Shown in pieces: positions 9,787 through 20,957 of a stretch of DNA of 64,000 nt. This DNA comes from an uncultured Collinsella sp. (lineage in GTDB: Bacteria; Actinomycetota; Coriobacteriia; Coriobacteriales; Coriobacteriaceae): assembly GCA_934675795.1 (NCBI GenBank), contig CAKURW010000001.1, positions 52,348 through 116,347 of the forward strand. Reading direction: 5' to 3'. Made by a program: the position numbers and the translations under genes. Below the pieces are notes generated by a model that saw nothing but the letters and a program-made list of their open reading frames with translations, was not told the DNA's origin and searched no databases. Each line of letters begins with the position of its first letter. The stretch's first letter is position 1.

Positions 9787-10275
9787 TTACGCCTGCTGAT
9801 AATGCAGGTGCTTCTCATCGATATCGGCCAGGTCACGGTCGAGATAGCGGCGTGCGAGCCAGTTTGCCATGGGGAGGTTCTGGTCCAGATAGTTACCGCA
9901 CTCCTCGGGAGCGGCACCGGGGACATCGCCCTCAAAGCCGGCGACAAACTCGAACAGCTCACGCACGAGCGGCAGGATCTCCTCGCTCGTCACCTCGCCA
10001 AACACGACGAGGTAAAAGCCCGTGCGGCAGCCCATGGGACCAAAGTAGACAATGCGGCTCGACCACTCGGCATGGTTGCGAAGGAACGTCGCGCCCAGGT
10101 GCTCGATGGTGTGGCACTCGGCCGTGTTCATGACCGGCTCCTTGTTGGGCGTGGTCAGGCGCAGGTCAAACGTGGTGACGGCGGCGCCGGTCGCCGGATC
10201 GCGGTCGATGCGGCTCACGTACACGCCGGGCTCAAGCAGCAGATGGTCAACGGAAAAACTCGCGATACGCTCCAT
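9787..10275 (-). CDS. luxS: S-ribosylhomocysteine lyase LuxS
   Basis: The 162-residue enzyme cleaves S-ribosylhomocysteine to homocysteine and DPD, the precursor of autoinducer-2, as part of the activated methyl cycle. The metal-binding motif HTIEH (His55, His59) and Cys126 form the metal site. Cys83 in MGCRTGFY and Glu58 are the catalytic residues. Length and pattern are canonical. It is a single gene with its own terminator; no pfs or methionine gene is adjacent. Upstream lies a pair of GACGGGG hairpins. Confidence 0.97.
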   Translation of the reverse strand: MERIASFSVDHLLLEPGVYVSRIDRDPATGAAVTTFDLRLTTPNKEPVMNTAECHTIEHLGATFLRNHAEWSSRIVYFGPMGCRTGFYLVVFGEVTSEEILPLVRELFEFVAGFEGDVPGAAPEECGNYLDQNLPMANWLARRYLDRDLADIDEKHLHYQQA

Positions 10276-10300
10276 GGCAGATCCTCTCGATAGTCAATTT

Positions 10301-10413
10301 AGGACGGGGCTCTTTTAGCTGGTTGGAATGGTCGCACCAATCATACCAGTCAAAAAAGCCCCGTCCCAAATGAGCTGCCAAGGACGGGGATCAATGAGTT
10401 TTTAATCCCCGTC
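10301..10413. repeat. Two GGACGGGG-type hairpins between the FGGY kinase and luxS genes
   Basis: One long hairpin pairs GGACGGGGCT (about 10302-10311) with AGCCCCGTCC (about 10357-10366). A second pairs AGGACGGGGAT (10381) with ATCCCCGTCC ending near 10413. They share the GACGGGG arm and lie between the kinase stop and the luxS start. They may act as terminators or belong to the REP-like set. Confidence 0.6.
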
Positions 10414-10444
10414 CCAGAAAAATCCTTGGGCGCCGCGCAGCCGC

Positions 10445-11935
10445 CTAGGCAGTGTAGGCGATAGTCGCGTCGACAGCATGGCGCCAGCCGGCGATCTTTT
10501 TGGCTCGCTCGTCGGCGGGCATCGACGGCTCCACGATGCCGCGGGCGCCGTAGACGTCGACGACATCGCGCGTGTACATGTCCAGCGCAATGCCGCAGGC
10601 CCAGGCCGCACCCAGGCCGCTCATCTCGTCGTTGCTCGCGATGCGGATGGGCGAGCCCACCAGGTCGCTCTCAAACTGCATCAGGTACGCATCGCGCGTG
10701 GGACCGCCGTCAACGCGAAGCTCGGCCAGCGCCGCGCCCGAATCCTCAACCATCGCATCGATCACGTCGAAGATCTGATAGGCGATCGACTCGTCGGCGG
10801 CCTTTACGAACTCCGCGCGACCCGTGGTGCGCGTCATGCCAAAGACGCAGCCCTCGGCGTCGCTCGCCCAGTGCGGCGCACCCAGGCCGGTAAACGCCGG
10901 CACAAAGTAGACGCGGCTCGCCGGGCTGGCGGCATAGCACAGGTCGGTGACCTCTTCGGGGTTATTGATGAGCTCCAGGTCGTCGCGCAGCCACGTCTTG
11001 ACGGCGCCGGCGTAGCTCACGTTGCCCTCGAGCACGTACTCGGTCACGCCGTCCATGCGCCACGCAAATGAGCTCGAAAGCCCGTGCGAGCTGGCGACGA
11101 ACTCGTCGCCGACGTTCATCATGACCGAACTGCCGGTGCCATACGTCGCCTTGGCCATGCCGCGGCTGTGGCAGCCCTGTGCAAACAAGGCCGCATGGCT
11201 GTCGCCGAGCACGCCGTGCACAGGCACGGGCGCCGGCAAAAAGCCGCCCAGGTCCGTTGTACCGAACAGGCCGTCGGAATCGGTCACCTGCGGCAGGCAG
11301 GCAGTGTCGATGCCAAAGGCCTCGCACACCGGCTCGCTCCAGCAGCCGCGGCGCAGGTCAAAGAGCTGCGTACGGCTGGCGTTGGACCAGTCGCAGCGGA
11401 ACTCGGCGCCGCCCGTGAGCGTCCAGACCACCCAGGCGTCAATCGTGCCAAGGCAAAGCTCGCCCGCCGCAGCGGCCTTAGCAGCCGCCGGCACGTTTGC
11501 GAGAATCCAGGCCATCTTGCCCGCCGGATAGTAAGGCGAGAGCACCAGGCCCGTCGTGTCGCGCACCAGCTCGGTCACGCCCTCGCGGGCGGCCAGCTCG
11601 TCACACAGTTCACGGGCGCGGGCGCACTGCCACACCACGGCGTCGCACAGCGGCTCGCCCGTCGCACGGTTCCAGGCAACGGTGGTCTCACGCTGGTTGG
11701 AAATGCCAATGCCGGCGACGTCGGCCGGGTCGACCCCGGTCTCCTCCACCACGGCGCGCGCCACGGCCAGAACGTTGGCGGCGATCTCGACCGGATCATG
11801 GCTCACCCAGCCGGCATCATTGACAATCTGGCGATGCGAGCGGTCGGCACGATGAATCAGATGGCCGCCCTCGTCCACCAGCAGCGCCTTCGTGCCCTGC
11901 GTGGATTGATCGATTCCGATGATGTAGCGGCCCAT
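10445..11935 (-). CDS. FGGY-family carbohydrate kinase (glycerol/pentulose kinase-like)
   Basis: The 496-residue protein has the two-domain FGGY fold: an N-terminal phosphate motif (GIDQSTQGTKALLVD), GISNQRETTVAWNRATGEP, DWSNASRTQLFDL and a C-terminal ATP-binding RVDGGPTRDAYLMQF. Many motifs match glycerol kinase. The IDQSTQGTKAL start and the genomic company (split transketolase, isomerase-like protein, LacI regulator) suggest instead a kinase for a ketose such as a pentulose. The ATG at 11935 has AAAGGGG upstream; an in-frame TTG further upstream is unlikely. It is the last gene of the sugar cluster, separated from the transketolase gene by a perfect hairpin at 11955-11987. The substrate is not decided by sequence. 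Confidence 0.85.
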   Translation of the reverse strand: MGRYIIGIDQSTQGTKALLVDEGGHLIHRADRSHRQIVNDAGWVSHDPVEIAANVLAVARAVVEETGVDPADVAGIGISNQRETTVAWNRATGEPLCDAVVWQCARARELCDELAAREGVTELVRDTTGLVLSPYYPAGKMAWILANVPAAAKAAAAGELCLGTIDAWVVWTLTGGAEFRCDWSNASRTQLFDLRRGCWSEPVCEAFGIDTACLPQVTDSDGLFGTTDLGGFLPAPVPVHGVLGDSHAALFAQGCHSRGMAKATYGTGSSVMMNVGDEFVASSHGLSSSFAWRMDGVTEYVLEGNVSYAGAVKTWLRDDLELINNPEEVTDLCYAASPASRVYFVPAFTGLGAPHWASDAEGCVFGMTRTTGRAEFVKAADESIAYQIFDVIDAMVEDSGAALAELRVDGGPTRDAYLMQFESDLVGSPIRIASNDEMSGLGAAWACGIALDMYTRDVVDVYGARGIVEPSMPADERAKKIAGWRHAVDATIAYTA

Positions 11936-11954
11936 GGCCACCCCTTTCAAAATG

Positions 11955-11987
11955 AATGTGACAAAGGGACTGTCCCTTTGTCACATT
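11955..11987. repeat. Perfect 15-bp hairpin between transketolase and kinase genes
   Basis: Arms AATGTGACAAAGGGA (11955-11969) and its exact complement (11973-11987) with a CTG loop. It sits 4 bp after the transketolase stop and overlaps the kinase leader. The GGGACTGTCCC core links it to the GGGGAC REP-like family. It could attenuate or set the ratio of kinase expression. Confidence 0.75.
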
Positions 11988-11991
11988 CCAA

Positions 11992-12933
11992 TTACTCTGC
12001 GGGAAGGAACTCGGCGACCGTCTTGGCAATGCCTTCGCCGGTGAGGCCGTAGTGCGCAAAGACCTCGGGCGAGGTGCCGGTAATGACCGGCGCGTCGGGC
12101 AGGCTCAGGCACTTGACCGGACGCGGGCAATGCTCGCCCACCACCTGCGCGACCATAGAGCCCAGACCGCCGAAGGGGCTGTGCTCCTCGACGGTCACGA
12201 CGGCGCGCGTGGCACCGGCGGCCTCAATCACGGCCTCGGCGTCGAGCGGCTTGACGCAGTACATGTCGAGTACCGTTGCCGAGATGCCCTGCTCGGCCAG
12301 CAGGTCGGCAGCGTCCACGGCATGGCGGACCATCTCGCCGGTAGCGACGAGCGTCACATCGGTGCCGCGGCGTACCCAGGTGGCGCGATCCATCTGGAAC
12401 GGGCACTCGTCCTCGGTGTACACGTCCTCGACCGGGTTGCGGCCCACGCGGATGTAGGCCGGTTTGTTATCGGCGACCAGGGCCCGCACGAGCTCGGCGG
12501 TCTGGAAGCGGTCGCTCGGCAGATACACGCGCATGTTGGGAATCGCGCTCATGGCGGCGATATCCTGCGCGGAGTGATGGCTCATGCCCAAAGCGCCGTA
12601 GGACACACCGCCCGAGATGCCGATGAGCTTGACGTTGGTGTTGGAGTACGAAACGTCGACCTTGCACTGCTCATACGAGCGCGTGGTCACAAAGGACGCC
12701 GGCGAGGCGGCCCAGGCCTTCTTGCCGCACGAAGCCATGCCGGCAGCGATGCTCACCAGGTCCTGCTCGGCAATGCCGACCTCGACGGACTGCTGGGGAT
12801 ACTGATCAAAGAACGGCGTGAGCGATGCGGAGCCGCGGGAGTCGGAGCACAGGACGACGATATCCTTATCGGTCTTCGCGGCCTCGAGCAGCGTGTCGCA
12901 GATAACCTTGCGATTGGCGATCTTGTTAGCCAT
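11992..12933 (-). CDS. Transketolase, C-terminal subunit
   Basis: The 313-residue protein carries the pyrimidine-binding and C-terminal domains of a split transketolase. Its GIAEQDLVSIAAGMAS segment has the conserved Glu that activates the thiamine ring. With the N-terminal subunit it should transfer two-carbon units between sugar phosphates in the cytoplasm. The ATG at 12933 (MANKIANRKV) gives a 313-residue chain starting at the usual place and overlaps the stop of the N-terminal subunit by 8 bp, so the two are translationally coupled. The gene lies in a LacI-linked sugar cluster rather than in a central pentose phosphate locus, suggesting an inducible catabolic form. Confidence 0.9.
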   Translation of the reverse strand: MANKIANRKVICDTLLEAAKTDKDIVVLCSDSRGSASLTPFFDQYPQQSVEVGIAEQDLVSIAAGMASCGKKAWAASPASFVTTRSYEQCKVDVSYSNTNVKLIGISGGVSYGALGMSHHSAQDIAAMSAIPNMRVYLPSDRFQTAELVRALVADNKPAYIRVGRNPVEDVYTEDECPFQMDRATWVRRGTDVTLVATGEMVRHAVDAADLLAEQGISATVLDMYCVKPLDAEAVIEAAGATRAVVTVEEHSPFGGLGSMVAQVVGEHCPRPVKCLSLPDAPVITGTSPEVFAHYGLTGEGIAKTVAEFLPAE

Positions 12934-13762
12934 TGATGGCCTCCTTATGGGCAGCGAAATCGGCGATGATCTGGGCATATTCCTCATCATTGGGCAGGTG
13001 ATGATGCCAGGCGGCCTTGTCCTCCATAACAGGCGAGCCATAGCCCTTCACCGTGTTGAGGATGATGACCGTGGGCTTGCCGCAGGTCTCGGCCGCAAGC
13101 GTCAGCGCGGCGTCGATGGCCCGGACGTCGTTGCCCGGAATGGAGAGCACGTTCCATCCGAAGGCTGCCCAGCGCTCCTCCTGCGAGTCCTGCTTCATAA
13201 CGTCCTCGGTGCTGCCGCTGATCTGCAGGCGGTTGCGGTCCACGAGCGCGCACAGGTTATCGAGCTGGTAGTTGCCGCCGCTCATGGCGCCCTCCCAGAC
13301 CGAGCCCTCGGCAAGCTCGCCGTCGCCCATGATGGTGTAGACGCGATAGTCGCGGCCGTCCATCTTGCCGGCGAGCGCCATGCCCACGGCCACGGGCAGG
13401 CCGTGACCCAGCGAGCCCGAGTTCATCTCGATGCCCTTGAGCTTGTTGTTGGGGTGACCGATGTAGGGGCTGCCGAACTTGGAGAAGCGGGCCTTGACGT
13501 CATCGAGATCCAGATAGCCCTCGTGGCAGAGCACCGCATAGTAGGCCTCCATTGCGTGGCCCTTGGAGAGCACGAAGCGATCGCGGTTGGGATCGTCGAC
13601 GGTCTCGGGCGAAATGTTGAGGTGGTTGGCATAGAGGGTCATGAGGGCGTCAATCACCGACATGTCGCCGCCGATGTGGCCGCCGGCGCCAGCCATGATG
13701 ATATCGACGCAATCGCGGCGAAGGTCCCAACGCAGGGACTCAAGCTCTTCGATAGTTGCCAC
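12926..13762 (-). CDS. Transketolase, N-terminal subunit
   Basis: The 278-residue protein is the thiamine-diphosphate-binding half of a split transketolase. It shows a GHIGGDMS-like N-terminal substrate motif, SKGHA, GSLGHGL and the ThDP signature GDGELAEGSVWEGAM ending in NLCALVDRNR. The length is typical for the split form. The ribosome binding site AAAGGAG precedes the ATG. It is followed by its partner with an 8-bp overlap. Upstream, 170 bp separate it from the isomerase-like gene; that spacer holds small hairpins (GCGTAC/GTACGC and GTAGC/GCTAC) but no gene. Confidence 0.9.
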   Translation of the reverse strand: MATIEELESLRWDLRRDCVDIIMAGAGGHIGGDMSVIDALMTLYANHLNISPETVDDPNRDRFVLSKGHAMEAYYAVLCHEGYLDLDDVKARFSKFGSPYIGHPNNKLKGIEMNSGSLGHGLPVAVGMALAGKMDGRDYRVYTIMGDGELAEGSVWEGAMSGGNYQLDNLCALVDRNRLQISGSTEDVMKQDSQEERWAAFGWNVLSIPGNDVRAIDAALTLAAETCGKPTVIILNTVKGYGSPVMEDKAAWHHHLPNDEEYAQIIADFAAHKEAING

Positions 13763-13932
13763 GAAAAACTCCTTTCAGGAAATTCCAAAGTCAAAGCCAC
13801 CGCGTTTCCACAGTGCCCAAGATTGCGGCGAAAGAGGAGCGCCGCGTACTTTGGTACGCAAGCGACGGCTTGAACCGCAAGGTTGGGTGCTGTGGTAGCG
13901 CGCCGGCTCGTTGCTACAAAGTAGGCACGACC

Positions 13933-15333
13933 CTACTCACCGCGCAGGTAAGCTTTAACGTCCTGCTCAATAGGGTCGTATAGGTCGGGCTGGATGCCGA
14001 TGTACTTGCACGCCTCGTAGAGCACCGGCACCACGTTGGCGTGAATAGCGACGCAGTGGTGGATGTAGGGACCCTCGACGATCTTGGCCTCGAGGCGCTT
14101 GAGGTTCTCGACCTCGACCCACAGATAGGTGCCCATGCCGGCCGGGCCGTCGATGCCGCGGGCGTTGCCCAGCAGCAGCGAGTACTCGCCGTTGTCGCCG
14201 TCAAAGCGGGCAAGGGTGAGGTCACCGTGCTTGGCCTCGGCCGTCAGCGCACCGGGGTGATCGAATGCCAGCGGGTAGGTGAGCTTGGGCTTGACGGCCG
14301 CGCAGCTGCAGGGCCAGGGGCCGCAGTGCTGCAGCAGCTCGCCGTTCTCGTTATCGGGATGGCGCACGGTCCAGTCGGCGAACATGCCGCGGTGACGGCC
14401 CAGGTCGGCGGCCTCGACCATCAGCGCTGTGATGGCGCCGTGGATGTCGGTTTCGCAGACGATGGGAATACCCATCTCGTTGAGGATGGCGTTGGCGGCG
14501 CAGGGCATAATGCCCAGCTCGTCCTGCAGAGCGTTCCAGCACTGAATGGCACCGGCGTTGCAGCCGTACTTCTCGACCAAGCGCTTCATGGCGATGGCAA
14601 GACCGGCGACCGCGGGAACCTTGTCCTCGGGAATGCAGATCTCAAAGCTGTCGTTGATGTGGGCAAGCATGGCGGTCATGGCCTGCTCGTCGGCCTGGGC
14701 GTCGCGCACGGCCTGGACAAGCTCGGTCATGGGGATGGGCGAAAGCTGGATGTTGAACTTCTCGAGCAGCTCGCCCTCGTTGCACATGGTCGACCAGAAG
14801 TCGAACGGACGGGTGGCCATCTGCAGGATGCGGGTGCGCTTGAAGGTCTTGACCACGTTGCACACGGCCAAAAAGTCCCAGACGCCGCGCTCGAACTCGG
14901 GGTCGGTCAGGCGGCAGTTGGTCATGTAGGTAAAGGGCACCTGGAAGCGGCGCAGGACCTTGCCAGTGGCGAACAGGCCGCACTGGCTATCGCGCAGACG
15001 GGCGCCGTCGGGCTCGGGGCGCTCGTCGCGCGGGCCCCACAGCAGCACGGGCAGGCCGAGCTCGCGGGCAAGGCGAGCGCAGACGTACTCGGTACCAAAG
15101 TTGGCGTGGCACAGCATGATGCCGTCGACGCCCTCGGCGCGGAACTTCTTGACGATAGGCTCGATATGGCTGTCGTCGAACAGCAGGCCCTCGTCATTGA
15201 TGTCATCGATATCCACAATGTCGACACCGATCTCGCGCAGGCGATCAGCCGTAAGGCCGCGATACTTGATCGCGTCCGGCGCGCTAAAGATGCTGCGGCG
15301 CGTGGGCACAAAGCCGAGCTTGATCTTGTCCAT
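13933..15333 (-). CDS. L-fucose/L-arabinose isomerase family protein
   Basis: The 466-residue protein matches the fucose/arabinose isomerase fold: an N-terminal alpha/beta domain (MDKIKLGFVPTRRS), a middle domain with VCETDIHGAITALM carrying the Glu and Asp expected to bind the catalytic metal, and a C-terminal beta-rich domain. These enzymes interconvert an aldose and a ketose in the cytoplasm. It is shorter than true L-fucose isomerase (about 590 residues) and belongs to the uncharacterised relatives. Together with the FGGY kinase and the transketolase it suggests isomerisation, phosphorylation and pentose-phosphate entry of an unidentified sugar. A perfect 10-bp inverted repeat, probably the operator of the LacI regulator, lies 27 bp upstream of its start. 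Confidence 0.82.
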   Translation of the reverse strand: MDKIKLGFVPTRRSIFSAPDAIKYRGLTADRLREIGVDIVDIDDINDEGLLFDDSHIEPIVKKFRAEGVDGIMLCHANFGTEYVCARLARELGLPVLLWGPRDERPEPDGARLRDSQCGLFATGKVLRRFQVPFTYMTNCRLTDPEFERGVWDFLAVCNVVKTFKRTRILQMATRPFDFWSTMCNEGELLEKFNIQLSPIPMTELVQAVRDAQADEQAMTAMLAHINDSFEICIPEDKVPAVAGLAIAMKRLVEKYGCNAGAIQCWNALQDELGIMPCAANAILNEMGIPIVCETDIHGAITALMVEAADLGRHRGMFADWTVRHPDNENGELLQHCGPWPCSCAAVKPKLTYPLAFDHPGALTAEAKHGDLTLARFDGDNGEYSLLLGNARGIDGPAGMGTYLWVEVENLKRLEAKIVEGPYIHHCVAIHANVVPVLYEACKYIGIQPDLYDPIEQDVKAYLRGE

Positions 15334-15359
15334 GTACGTCCTCCCCTAATCACATGTTC

Positions 15360-15396
15360 AGTAAACAGACGTGTGTTTCGTTTTATTCTGTTTACT
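15360..15396 (-). promoter_or_regulatory. Candidate LacI-family operator upstream of the sugar cluster
   Basis: Perfect arms AGTAAACAGA (15360-15369) and TCTGTTTACT (15387-15396) lie just upstream of the isomerase-like gene. Related TAAAC half sites occur at about 15459-15475 and in front of the lacI-type gene (CTAAACAGA near 16684, GTTTAG near 16715). This fits autoregulation plus repression of the cluster. The wide 17-bp spacer is unusual for a LacI site, so each arm may be half of a shorter operator. Confidence 0.5.
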
Positions 15397-15494
15397 AAAT
15401 GTTTTACTCTTATGTTTAGAAGTTTAGCGCGAAATACCCGTGGACGGTAGAGAAATCAGCCTAAACGGTATGTAAACAATCTGAACATACAAGG

Positions 15495-15528
15495 GCAACA
15501 AAAAGAGGGCCCCGAAGGACCCCCTCTT
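15495..15528 (-). terminator. Terminator downstream of the LacI-type regulator gene
   Basis: On the minus strand AAGAGGG pairs with CCCTCTT (arms 15503-15509 and 15522-15528), with extra G:C pairs inside and a TTCG-type loop, followed by TTTTTG. Confidence 0.75.
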
Positions 15529-15591
15529 GGTAGCGTTATGTATGGTTGCCTTTGGCGGACTTTTCCGCTCTGAGGCCTGGCGCCGTTCCGC

Positions 15592-16602
15592 CTAGATTTC
15601 ACGCACGCTCTGGCGCTCGACAAAATAGGTCGACACGGCCGTTTTGCAGGTATAGCTCTTGGGATTGCGGATGTTGCCCACCAGGCGGCGCACCGCAATC
15701 TCGCCCACCTCGTGTTTGGGAACATGCACCGTGGTGAGCGGCGGGTTGGAGAAGGCACCCAAAGATAGGTCGTCAAAGCCGATGATCGAAACATCCTCGG
15801 GCACGCGAATACCGTGCTCGTTGAGCGCGCGCATGGCGCCTACGGCGAGCACGTCGTTCTCGGCAAAGAAAGCCGTCGGCAGGTCGTCGCGCGAGACGCT
15901 GTCGAGCCACGCGCCCATGTCGCGATAGGCACCCTCGAGCGTGGTGCCCAGCGTGACACGCCATGCCAGATTGGCCTCGAGGCCCGCATCCTCAAGCGCT
16001 TGGCGATAGCCGCGCTCGCGGTCCTTAAAGTTGCGGATACGAAGGTCGCCCGCCAGATAGCCGATTTGCTTGTGACCTTTCTCGATAAGGTAGTCCACGG
16101 CACGCAGCACCGAATCGGTGTTGGCAATAACTACGGCATCAAAGTACTGACGATCGCTCCAGCCATCGAGCACGATCAGGTGGGCGGCAGCGTTGGCAAA
16201 CAAGGCGTAGTCCTCCTCGCCCAACTCCGTACCCATTAGCACAATGGCGGCGGCCGGATCGGCAATCAGGCCCTCGACCTGCGGGCGCACGGCGTCCAGG
16301 TCGCTAAAGTCGAGCGAGACAAAGCTCGTGCTCATGCCGTGGCGACGCGCCTGGCGCTCCACGCCCTCGATGACCGCGGGATGGAAGGTGCTCTCGTCCA
16401 GGATGGCGCCCGTCTTGCGCGCAAGCACAAACTGGATGCTCTCGAGCTGCGTCGACTGCTGATAGCCAAGCGACTGCGCGCACTCCAGGATGACCTTGGC
16501 GGTCTCCTCGCTCACGCTGCGCTTGCGGTTGAGCGCGTTGGACACGGTTGCGGGCGAAAAGCCGGTAATGCGGCTGATCTCGCGGACGCTTGCTTTAGCC
16601 AT
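15592..16602 (-). CDS. LacI-family transcriptional regulator
   Basis: The 336-residue protein has an N-terminal LacI helix-turn-helix (ASVREISRITGFSPATVSNA) with the hinge helix at about residues 50-60, then a periplasmic-binding-protein-like sensor domain ending in a dimerisation region (IIGFDDLSLGAFSNPPLTTV). The ATG at 16602 has AGGGGG 6 nt upstream; an open frame extends further but is not needed for the domain. It is transcribed in the same direction as the isomerase, transketolase and kinase genes, with a terminator between, and is probably their sugar-responsive repressor. Its ligand is unknown. Confidence 0.9.
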   Translation of the reverse strand: MAKASVREISRITGFSPATVSNALNRKRSVSEETAKVILECAQSLGYQQSTQLESIQFVLARKTGAILDESTFHPAVIEGVERQARRHGMSTSFVSLDFSDLDAVRPQVEGLIADPAAAIVLMGTELGEEDYALFANAAAHLIVLDGWSDRQYFDAVVIANTDSVLRAVDYLIEKGHKQIGYLAGDLRIRNFKDRERGYRQALEDAGLEANLAWRVTLGTTLEGAYRDMGAWLDSVSRDDLPTAFFAENDVLAVGAMRALNEHGIRVPEDVSIIGFDDLSLGAFSNPPLTTVHVPKHEVGEIAVRRLVGNIRNPKSYTCKTAVSTYFVERQSVREI

Positions 16603-16784
16603 CGTTCCCCCTAGCATCGGTCGCGGCCGAGCATCGTGGCTTGACCGCCCCGTGGCTCGGCAACTAAACGACCGCAAATTCAATCTAAACAGAAGAGTAA
16701 ATGTTTATTAGCTAGTTTAGCCTGTTATCAAGCAAAGTGGCGCGACTATTCCCCCAACGGGCGCATTTGTCCATCTTAACGTTA

Positions 16785-19798
<3,014 letters not shown>

Positions 19799-19844
19799 CA
19801 TTGGCTCCTTTGCACAATCTTGGCTTACTGTTCGAATCGGCAAA

Positions 19845-19877
19845 GGTCATGCCCCGAATGGCTACGGGTTACAATCC
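19845..19877 (-). promoter_or_regulatory. RAT-like antiterminator element before the PTS gene
   Basis: The minus strand reads GGATTGTAAC, a variable middle (CCGTAGCCATTCGG) and GGCATGACC, the same layout as the elements in front of the licT-type gene. It overlaps the stop codon of that gene. No strong terminator follows directly, so its function is less sure. Confidence 0.5.
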
Positions 19878-20708
19878 TTTTTTGGAGATGATCCGGTTGA
19901 GATGGATCATCAGATAGAGTTCCTCCTCCTCGGAGAGCGTGGCGTCCCACGTTTCACGACAATAGGAACCGATATGCTTCACGCACTCTGCCAACTGCGG
20001 AAACTCCTCACGAAAGTTCTTGTACATCTGCATGTTGGCGCTGTTCAGCGACTCGCCGGCTTGAATGCGCTTGAACAGGTACCGCAGATGCGTGGCGAAG
20101 CGGGTGAAATCAAAGGAATCGCGGTCGACAATAATGCGGAAATCGCTTTCGAGAATCTCGATAACGTCCTCGAGCATATCGTCGAACTGCTTTGCGGGCT
20201 CGGCCGTGGCTTTGACGGCTTCAACAACCCGTGCGTTCACGAGATTCATCGCAATACTGGCAATCTCATCCTTGGGAAGCCGCTCTCCGAGCTCCTTCTC
20301 GAGTCGCATGACGATAAACTGGGCAGCCTTGTGTTCCTTCGGATACGTCTCCCGCACTTCATAGGCAAGAGGCATCGCGATGCGGACCCCCTTTTGGGCT
20401 CGCGCAACGGCAAACGACAGGTGATCAGCCATGAACAGCGTCGCATTGGTCGAGAGGTCGTAGGGCAGTTCGTTGGCAACGATGTCCATGACTTTCGCCG
20501 CAAACATCACGATATCCGAGGGAAGATCCCTCATGACATCTTGTCCTTTAGGATCAATGTCGTAAAACGTATGCTCGATTTTAGAAAGAGGGAGCTCTCG
20601 AGGAAAATCTCCGCCGAAACCGACGCCCCTGCCCATGGCGATGACATCTCGCCCCTGTCCGTCACGGCAAAGAACCGCGTTGTTGTTAAGCTTTTTAATT
20701 GCAAGCAT
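19869..20708 (-). CDS. BglG/LicT-family transcriptional antiterminator
   Basis: The 279-residue protein has an N-terminal RNA-binding CAT domain (MLAIKKLNNNAVL start, typical IAIKKLNNNVV-like) and two PTS regulation domains (about residues 65-170 and 175-279) with conserved histidines for PTS phosphorylation. It binds RAT hairpins in nascent RNA and stops formation of an overlapping terminator when substrate is present. The ATG at 20708 is preceded by AAAGGAGG. Its own leader contains a consensus RAT and a terminator, so it is autoregulated, and it controls the PTS and GH1 genes downstream. Confidence 0.93.
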   Translation of the reverse strand: MLAIKKLNNNAVLCRDGQGRDVIAMGRGVGFGGDFPRELPLSKIEHTFYDIDPKGQDVMRDLPSDIVMFAAKVMDIVANELPYDLSTNATLFMADHLSFAVARAQKGVRIAMPLAYEVRETYPKEHKAAQFIVMRLEKELGERLPKDEIASIAMNLVNARVVEAVKATAEPAKQFDDMLEDVIEILESDFRIIVDRDSFDFTRFATHLRYLFKRIQAGESLNSANMQMYKNFREEFPQLAECVKHIGSYCRETWDATLSEEEELYLMIHLNRIISKKGL

Positions 20709-20735
20709 GGTGAACCTCCTTTCAAGAACACTCAC

Positions 20736-20780
20736 AGAAAAAGGCATGATAGCCAATAGCAGTGCTATTGCGGTCATGCC
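20736..20780 (-). terminator. Attenuator terminator in the licT-type leader
   Basis: On the minus strand GGCATGA (20774-20780) pairs with TCATGCC (20743-20749), and CAATAGCA with TGCTATTG inside, followed by TTTTT. The 5' arm overlaps the RAT-like element, as expected for antitermination control. Confidence 0.85.
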
Positions 20781-20860
20781 TTACGTAACAATCCGTGTTG
20801 TATTGCTCTTGGGCATGCCTCCACACAGGAGTAACAATCCAAGATGCAGAATGCATTATA
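20772..20860 (-). promoter_or_regulatory. Leader with promoter -10 box and tandem RAT elements
   Basis: A TATAAT -10 box (20855-20860, minus strand) precedes a RAT element at 20811-20840: GGATTGTTAC, TCC, loop TGTGT, GGA, GGCATGCC. This fits the LicT/BglG RAT consensus. A second, shorter copy (20772-20794; GGATTGTTAC, GTAA, GGCATGACC) directly overlaps the terminator. The transcript would start about 8 nt before the first RAT. Confidence 0.8.
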
Positions 20861-20957
20861 GCGCTCTCCCCGCCCCGGGGACCATCGGGCTGGCGAACGG
20901 TAGATGTCGGCCCGCCAGCGGCCACATCGAGCAGATGGGCGTGCTTCGATCCCGAGC

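Noticed and set aside
10445-11935. Firm assignment as glycerol kinase GlpK
   Set aside because: Many motifs match GlpK, but the N-terminal pattern and sugar-gene context leave the substrate open, so no symbol is given.
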